Source: Hemileia vastatrix
Lineage: Eukaryota > Basidiomycota > Pucciniomycetes > Pucciniales > Zaghouaniaceae
Direction of reading: 5' to 3'
Length of the DNA: 64,000 bases
NCBI GenBank assembly: GCA_030280995.1
Contig: JASXTE010000008.1
Coordinates: 20,821,693-20,885,692, forward strand
Shown here: positions 57,364-64,000 of the stretch, piece by piece
Numbering within the stretch: the first letter of the stretch is position 1
Layout of the letters: the number at the start of each line of letters is the position of its first letter
The notes under the pieces: model-generated
Seen by the model: only the letters and a program-made list of their open reading frames with translations
Told to the model about the DNA's origin: nothing
The model's database searches: none
Position numbers and translations under genes: made by a program

Positions 57364-58165
57364 CTGATGATTTTATATAAGTTAGTAACTTAGTAATGAA
57401 TAAGGACAAGGGCAAGGAACTGTGGACTAAGGACTTGGACTGGTGGACTTGATAGGTACAGAGGGAAAGTTACCTGATGATTTTATATAAGTTAGTAACT
57501 TAGTAATAAATAAGGACAAGGAAAAGTAACTGTGGACTAAGGACTTGGACTGGTGGAATTGACAAATTAAATAATATAATGAATTTTTAGTGCAAACAAA
57601 ATAAATAAAAGAGAAACAAGATATATACTGACTTGTTGTAGCAGAGCATAGATAAAAGTTACCTGAAGATTTTATATAAGCTAGTAGCTCAGTAATAAAT
57701 AAGGACAAAAACAAGGGACTTTGGACTAAGGACTTGGACTGGTGGAGTTGAAAAATAAAATAATATAATGAATTTTTAGAGTTAGTAAAATAAATAAAAG
57801 AGAAACAAGATACATGCAGAATTAAGCAATGTATCTGTATCTTATGGATAATACAGTATATTGTCATGTTAGGTTAAAAGATAAACTAGGAAGTAACTAC
57901 TATATGAGAGAGAATAAGATATGCTTAAGTAACCAAGTGATATTAGTAAATTAGTATTGAGAACCATATTATATTGACACTCCCCCGTGCTCAAGACAGC
58001 AACAGAGTTAAATGAAGTTGATTTATGAATTCCAAATATTTTGGTCAAGGAAGAGACTTTTTCATGATTTCAGCTGTCATATTTACAGTGGGTATATATT
58101 TGATTAGTAATTCTTTGTTGTTGACTTGTTCTTGCAACCAGCATATTTTAGTAATGTGTCACCGG
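57364..58165 (-). mobile_element. Copia fragment H: 3' LTR with tandem units plus pol tail
   Basis: The minus strand 58165-57980 encodes the last part of copia RNase H (KSLPWPKYLEFINQL after a break) and a polypurine tract GGGGGAG; the LTR then starts TGTCAATATAATATGG at 57979. The LTR contains three copies of a unit beginning CTGATGATTTTATATAA (57364, 57474, 57663). The pol end and LTR start resemble copia C. The rest of the element is missing. Confidence 0.7.
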
Positions 58166-58977
58166 ACAACCTACGCACAAGGTCGAGAGTGTTCCTGGAA
58201 GTGAGATGGAGGGAGGAGTTTAGAAACTTCTTTGATGCACAGAGGAAATGTTCAAGGAAGTGATTTGAAGATGACTCGAAGGAAGAGCTACGGCTTCAAG
58301 ATATGTTTGAGAAGAATTCTAATATAGTTTAAAGGTAATATTAAAATTCTTAAGATCTCACAAAGGGTTGGAAACTCAATAATCAAAGATTTAGGATTTA
58401 GAAATGATTACTGAGAAAATAAGGAAAGATACAATAATAATGATATAACCTAAAGTTTTACCACTATTAACTATATATACGTTTTATAATTTAATTCTAA
58501 AGAATGTCAAAACAAAAAACCCAACCCCTTTTATATCCTTTACTCCTCCTCGCATTGACCTCATACCCATCCACTATTCCGCACACCACAGACCATTAAA
58601 AAATACACCCGTTACACCTGGACCCTCCTCACTAACATCAGTCAACCCTTTAATCCTCCACTAACCATTCCCTCCATGCTCACTACCCCTTTTAATAATT
58701 CACAGACATTTAATAAACCTTTTAGTGTACTATTACATTGACTATTGCGCTGTGCGTTGCTTATTGAGGAAAAGACTGAGACACACTATTGAGAGATTGA
58801 CTAATTTAGATTTAGAGTTTATACTAGCGCGGTTGAATAGTGAGTACACAAAGGAAAGTTTCAGTTGCTATGTAGAATTTCTTTCTGCGCTTTGAGTATG
58901 GATTTAAACCTCTGTATTATTGATTTAATGAGCTGCTTTTGCCTCAAGTGTCACGTGGCGCATGACAGATGCCCGGG
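58166..58977. other. Region upstream of the zinc-finger gene, no gene seen
   Basis: It contains a C-rich stretch (58500-58700) and GCGC/GCGTTGC words near 58747. A TG-starting sequence at 58157 (TGTCACCGGACAACC) could be an LTR start, but no partner was found. Confidence 0.4.
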
Positions 58978-58985
58978 TATAAAAA
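58978..58985 (+). promoter_or_regulatory. Candidate TATA box
   Basis: TATAAAAA at 58978, about 86 nt before the ATG of the zinc-finger gene. The position suits a core promoter. Confidence 0.45.
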
Positions 58986-59063
58986 TGCGAGCTCCGTTGA
59001 GCATGAGACATATACTTCCCACACTATTTTCCATTTATTTAATTCTTGTTTATTATTATTATT

Positions 59064-59957
59064 ATGTCAGCTTATCCAACTCCAGCTCCCATGCCTCCTC
59101 ACCCCAAAGCGGATGGTGGGCTTGTTACTCGACAGTACTCCCAAGCATGCACAGCTTGTGAAACAATGGAATACTTCTGTGTTGAAAGCACAGCTACTCA
59201 AGTTCCTTGCCAGAAATGCAAGTTTTGCCGATGGAGACGGGTGGTGTGCAATGCTTTTGCTAAAAATTCTGACATCAAACGAAGGTTTACCAAGACCAAA
59301 GAAGTAGTCAAAGATATATGGGACATGTCAATCAGTGATGATCAATAAGAAGCAGTTGAGGAGGAAGTTGAGGACACCATGGCGACCTTGTTACCCCAAG
59401 CCACGGGTACAAAACAAAGGGTGGAAGAGGAGGTGGATGAATTGGTGGAGGAAGATGAGGAGGAAGTCCCCATCTTAAGGCGGACACCAAAGAAGCAGCA
59501 GATGGTCATCGAAGATGACGAAGAAGAGAAAGAAGTGACGGTGGAAGTCACATCGAAGTTATTTTAAGAAGCTGACCCATTATTCGAAGTAAGTCCATTC
59601 ATCTGTTGTTTTTTTAAAACTTTGTTACTGATGATCTTGTTTTAGAATTCAGATGTCATTGCAGAAGTTCTGATTGCGGAAGCTGCACCATTGCTTCCAG
59701 TTGAGGCAGATCAACCAGTGGCTGATTTGAGGGAAGACAACGAAGAGACTCTTGACCAGGTATGGTCGAAGAAACCTTGCCAAGGTCAGCTAATTAGATT
59801 CATGGAAGAGTTAAGCGGTGAAGTCGATAAGATTGTCGATGCTGCCTCCTTTGACATGGCCAAAGAATTACTGGAAATTGGGGAAGTGGTACCAGTAGGT
59901 GAGGAAGAGGTTTTTGAGAAATGTAGGAAGGAAAAAAGGTGGTTTTGGAGAAGATGA
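59064..59957 (+). pseudogene. Cys-rich/acidic protein gene with one intron, two in-frame stops
   Basis: Proposed exons are 59064-59588 and 59646-59957, with a 57-nt intron (GTAAGT donor, TTACTGAT branch region, TTTTAG acceptor). The N-terminus has a cysteine cluster (CTACETMEYFC, then VPCQKCKFCRWRRVVC) that looks like a DNA- or RNA-binding finger. After it come long Glu/Asp-rich stretches. Stops at 59346-59348 and 59565-59567 (TAA, each one C-to-T from CAA) interrupt the frame; beyond each, the same frame stays open. I do not recognise the family. It could be a transposon-borne gene, since it lies just beyond the end of chromovirus J and opposite in strand. Confidence 0.6.
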
Positions 59958-60925
59958 AGAGATTGGTTCGAGAAAATATAAAGGAGAAAATTTAAAATGG
60001 AAGGAAAAAGGAAAAGAAAGAAAGAGGGGAAGAAAAAAAATAGAAAGCAATTTGTGTATTTATTTATTTATTTTTATTTTCTTGTTTTAATTAAAAATTT
60101 TAATATTTATTTTATAAGATTTTGAGAGAAAAAGAAAAAAAGAAGAAAGAAAAAGATTTGAATAAAATTTTGTTTAATATTTATGAAAGAAGAAAAAATT
60201 TTAATGAAAGAAGAAAAGAAAGAATATTTAATTGAAGGAATTTCAGTTTAAAATTTAAAAAGAAAAAATTTAAGTAAGAAAAAAGAAATGGTTGATTGAA
60301 ATAATTTTGTTTGAAATGAAAATCTAATGAAAGAAAAAATTGTTATTTATGAAAGTTTATTTATTGAAGTTTTGAGGAATTTCAGTTATTTGAAAAGAAA
60401 TAATGAAAAGAAGAGAAGAAATAATATTTTAAAAAGAATTTGAAAGAAAGAAGTAATTTTTTCAAAGAATTTTAAAAGAGAGATTTAAAGGTTGAAGTGA
60501 AGTTTGAAAAAGATTGTCTTATTGGGTTGGTAAAAAATTTTGATAGTTTGAAGAAAAAGAAATAAGGGAAATAAGAAAAAGTTTGAAAAGAGAAAAGAAA
60601 ATTTAAAGGAATTTATTGATTTTTTAAGATTTTAATTTTATTATTTTATTTTATTTATTTATTTTTTAATTTAATTTTAATTTTAGTTTATTTTATTTTA
60701 TTTTATTTTATTTTATTTTTTAATTTTATTTTTAATTTAATTTAATTTTAATTTAATTTAATTTATTTTAAAGAAGGTTGAAAACTTTTGAAAGAAAATA
60801 GAAGAAAGAAGAAAAGAAAACAAAGAATAAAGAAATTTTTAGAGGTAAATATATTTTATATTTTAAAGAGAAGAAGTTTTAGAGTTTTAAGAAAAGAAAA
60901 AGAAAAGAGAAAGAAGAGAAAAAAT
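59958..60925 (+). repeat. ~1-kb strand-asymmetric purine-rich tract
   Basis: The plus strand is dominated by AAGAAA/GAAAAG words with T-rich islands. 60640-60770 is a TTTTA pentamer repeat block. On the minus strand, where chromovirus J lies, it would be the pyrimidine-rich 3' side of that element. No coding signal. Confidence 0.6.
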
Positions 60926-63900
60926 AAAAGAGATTTCTAAGGTTTTGTTTTAAAGGATATTTAAGATGAAAAGATTTTAGGAGTTCAGGGGTGTTAGAAA
61001 CATTGATGGCTGGCTCCCAGGATGTTTTGACTGAGTCATTGAGGAAGCCTTCCCATTTTAATAGGTATTGAAGTTTCCCCTTGTGCATTCTTGAATCAAG
61101 AATACAGCTTACTTCCCACTCTAGATGGTCTTCTACTTTGACCGGTTCCGGAGGAGGTTGGTTCCTTCCCGGGTATGTTTCTCGAGCCAGTTCCAGGAGA
61201 GATACATGAAAAACAGGGTTAATAGCCTTCCATTTAGGAGGTAGCTTGAGTCGAAATGCAGTTTTAGAGACTTCGGAGTCGATTTCAAATGGTCCCAAGC
61301 GTTTTTCAGCCAGTTTCTTTGATGGTCAAGTCGTTCAAATTTTTTGTGCGTCGAGCCATACTTTGTCACCTGGTTTAAAAGAAGGAGCAGATTGTCGATG
61401 TTTTTTGGCCTGTTCCTTGTACCTTCGAATCTCTAATTCCAAGTTTGATTTTAGTTCCTCTTGGAGTCATGATATGGTTCAAAGATAATGTTCAGCAGGA
61501 TGACTAGTTCCTACGTGGATTGAGTTGAATCGAGGATGTCTTCCATAAACAGTTTCAAAAGGAGATTGTCTTGTCGAAGAATGAGTCAAGTTATTATAAG
61601 TAAATTTGGCCAATGGTAACCATGTGATCCAACTTTCATGTTGGTAACTGACATACATTCAAAGGTATTGTTTGAGGATTTGGTTGACCCTTTCCGTTTG
61701 CCCATTGGTTTCAGGATGATAGGCCGTGGAGAGATTCCTCGTGATATTGAGTTGTCGACACAGTTGAGTCCAGAATGTGGATACAAATAACAAGCCTCTA
61801 TCTGAAATAATATCATTGGGTAATCCATGTTTGGAAAATACATATTCTAGAAACAATTTTGACAAATCTTCTGCTGTAGCAGTAGTAGTGGTTTTAAAAA
61901 AATAAGCATCTTTGAAAATCTATCTACTATTACTAATATAGCATCAAAATTATTAGAAAGAGGAAGTTGAGAAATGAAATCCATCGATAAAGATTCCCGA
62001 GGTTTAGAGGGAATAGGAAGCGGTTGAAGCAACCCATGCTTCCGGTGACGGGGAGCCTTATTCCTATTACATTTGTAACAAGCTCTTATATAGGCCTTGA
62101 TTTCTCTGGTCATTCCTGGCCAGAAGAAATCCCTCGCTATTAACTGGTAGGTTTTATCAACCCCAAAATGACCAGCTAATGGAGAATCATGTCGACTATT
62201 GAAAATCCATATTTTTACTTCATTGTATTGGGTATGACTACTCTACCTTCAAAAACTAATAGACCTGATTCAATACTGAATCTTTTGGCCCCTTGCTTCA
62301 AGAGTATTTTGTCTTTTAACCCTAAATAATAATTGTCCTTCGACTGAGCTTCGAGGATGTTGGATAATGGATTTTGAAAAGATTAAATTGTCATTGAATT
62401 AAGTTGATGAGTCTTTAACATTGATTTGTTGAAGATTGATTTCACATTTGCTGGGTTCTTGTCAGCAAATGCGTCCCCCCGCTGTGGATAAACATTTTCC
62501 CGAGGTGACAAGGTATCTGGGACAATACAGTTCTTACCTGGGTGATAGGAAATAGAAAAAGGAAATTCAGACAGAAATTCAGCCCACCTGGGTTGATGCC
62601 TGGTTAACACTTTGGAAGACATAAAGTATTTCAAAGCATTATGGTCTGTTAGAATTTAAAAAGGACTACCTAGGCTGAGAAGAAAAGAGCACCTTTTTTT
62701 GAGACAATGAATAATAGCTAAAAGCTCCTTGTCATGAATTTCATAATTTAATTATGCTGCAATGAGTTTGTGCGACTCAAAAGCAACAGGATGAAACAAT
62801 TTTGTTTCAGGATTGAATTGAGAAATGACTCCTGCAATAGCATAATCGCTTGCATCTGTCTTGACTATTGTCAAAGCAGAAGGATCAAAGTGTTGAAGAA
62901 TTGGAGCTGTGGTGAACGCCATCTTCAATGCTTCAAATTCCTTTCATGCTGTAGCAGTAAAAACAAAAGGAATATATTTTCTAAGAAGAGAAGTAAGATT
63001 GGAAATAGTTTTAGCGTAATCTTTGAAAAATCTTCTATAGAAATTTGCAAAACCCAAAAATCCTTGGAGGGATTTAATGGTTTTGGGCTCAGGCCATTCC
63101 AGGACTTTTTGGACCTTTTTGTTGTCCATGACTAAACCATCAGTAGATAACATAAAACCCAAAAAATCTATTGATTTAAGATGGAATTCGCATTTATTGT
63201 GTTTAGCGTAGAGTGCGTGATCTCAAAGTCAATTTAGAACTTGTCGAACATGATGAATATGTTCATCCAGTGTCTTTGAGAAAATTAAAATAATGTCTAA
63301 GTAGACGACAACATCTTGAAAGATGTCATTGACAAAAGTTTGAAAAGTCAATGGTGCATTGCACAATCCAAAAGGCATAACTAAATATTCAGAACTACCA
63401 AATATAGTGCACATTTCAGTCAGTGGTTCATGACCTTCCGCAATGCGAATAAGATTGTAATTGCCTCTAAGATCAATTTTAGAAAAGAAATTAGCACCAT
63501 TGAAAAGAGTAAGAAGCAATGACATAGGAGGAACAGGGTATGCATTCTTCTTAGTGACTGTGTTGAGCTTTCTATAGTCAACACACAACCTAAGGCTACC
63601 ATCCTTTTTCTTTACAAAAAGAACAGGGGAGCCGTTTGGAGATTTACTGGCTCTGATGAAACCTTTGGCTAAATTCTCTGCAATGTAATCTCAAAGAAAT
63701 TGAGATTTGTCCTTCGACAAAGAATAGACAGGACCTGCCGGAGGTACTGGACCTATTAACTCTATTTGATGGTCGTAGGGTTGATGCGGTGGTAACTTAT
63801 TGGCCTTGCGGATTAAGAAAACATCAAGGAAATCATGATAGATTTCCAGTAGAGTTGATTTAATGGCTTCAACATTGACTTGGTCGTCCTCATCATCTTC

Positions 63901-64000
63901 AAGAGAATCTGTTGAGGAAAAACCAGAATTGAGATAGCATAATTTGATTACTTCGAGGCAATATAAATCCTCTTTGAGTGATGTCATTGAGCTAGAAGGG
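60926..64000 (-). pseudogene. Chromovirus J pol (RT, RNase H, integrase, chromodomain), decayed, cut by window end
   Basis: From the window end: protease-RT linker (HPYDHQIEL-type block, 63691-63987); RT with [14 protein letters not shown] and [11 protein letters not shown] (63229-63600), whose active site reads [11 protein letters not shown], missing the second Asp of YLDD. Then the RT thumb (62944-63162), RNase H (62383-62900), integrase finger and core (61586-62113, with AYHPETNGQTERV), and the C-terminal GPFEI/chromodomain (60926-61298, with LQYLLKWEG). About ten in-frame stops are all explained by CGA->TGA or CAA->TAA, for example at 63691, 63229, 63223, 62944, 62752, 62656, 61479, 61467, 61335 and 61326. 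It is a different lineage from A/B. Confidence 0.85.

Noticed and set aside
59342..59551. Ser-rich ORF on the minus strand
   Set aside because: It is the antisense shadow of the Glu/Asp-rich stretch of the zinc-finger/acidic gene.

Overview
The window is eukaryotic, and most likely from a TE-rich, AT-rich basidiomycete. Supporting signs are short introns (57-110 nt, mostly GTAAGT-like donors with CTAAC/CTGAC-type branch sites), Ty3/gypsy chromoviruses, several Ty1/copia families, one non-LTR element, and a single host-like gene for a large HMG-box regulator. Premature stops in old elements are mostly CGA->TGA or CAA->TAA, a CpG-focused decay reported for Pucciniomycotina. A rust-type fungus is therefore a reasonable but unproven guess.

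Layout. 0-3 kb holds old copia debris (gag remnant, LTR pieces). Copia element D (minus, 2988-18441, ~125-bp LTRs, TSD GAATA) carries two insertions: a 1.3-kb unidentified insert with an 8-bp TSD (4556-5866), and an intact, young Ty3/gypsy chromovirus A (6327-15495, 1139-bp LTRs with one difference seen, TSD TATAT). 18.9-19.3 kb is a CACTA-like foldback element. 19.3-22.7 kb is a decayed LINE split by a solo copia LTR. 23.46-27.05 kb is a five-exon HMG-box gene (minus, 1077 aa). 27.1-30.85 kb has no supported gene. 30856-48422 is one nested stack: copia F (97-bp LTRs, TSD TCTAT) contains copia C (plus) and copia G (minus), and G contains the 5' half of a second chromovirus, B. 48.4-57.3 kb is AT-rich degenerate repeat sequence. 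57.4-58.2 kb is a copia 3' end. 59.06-59.96 kb is a decayed zinc-finger/acidic gene with an intron. 60-60.9 kb is a purine-rich tract. 60.9-64 kb is decayed chromovirus J, which runs off the window.

Main discovery. Chromoviruses A and B share a second, overlapping reading frame inside the N-terminal part of gag. In both copies it is bounded by introns at matching positions (A: 64 and 58 nt; B: 58 and 58 nt). Removing intron 1 joins the first 24-25 gag codons, in phase, to the +1 frame. That frame runs about 160-180 codons and ends Trp-stop exactly at the intron-2 junction in both copies. In a roughly 40-residue block the alternative frame is about 65% identical between A and B, while the gag frame over the same bases is about 39% identical. 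This looks like a retrotransposon that makes unspliced RNA for Gag-Pol and spliced RNA for a 185-205 aa accessory protein. I know of no description of such an arrangement in fungal chromoviruses, but I could not search.

Other linked observations: A is almost free of CpG although intact; CpG-context transitions destroy catalytic residues in older elements; four or five copia elements carry a PBS matching the anticodon arm of initiator tRNA-Met (half-tRNA priming); several LTRs and leaders carry tandem expansions, including a palindromic array in the B leader; B and copia G are joined in frame as a gypsy-gag/copia-RT chimera.
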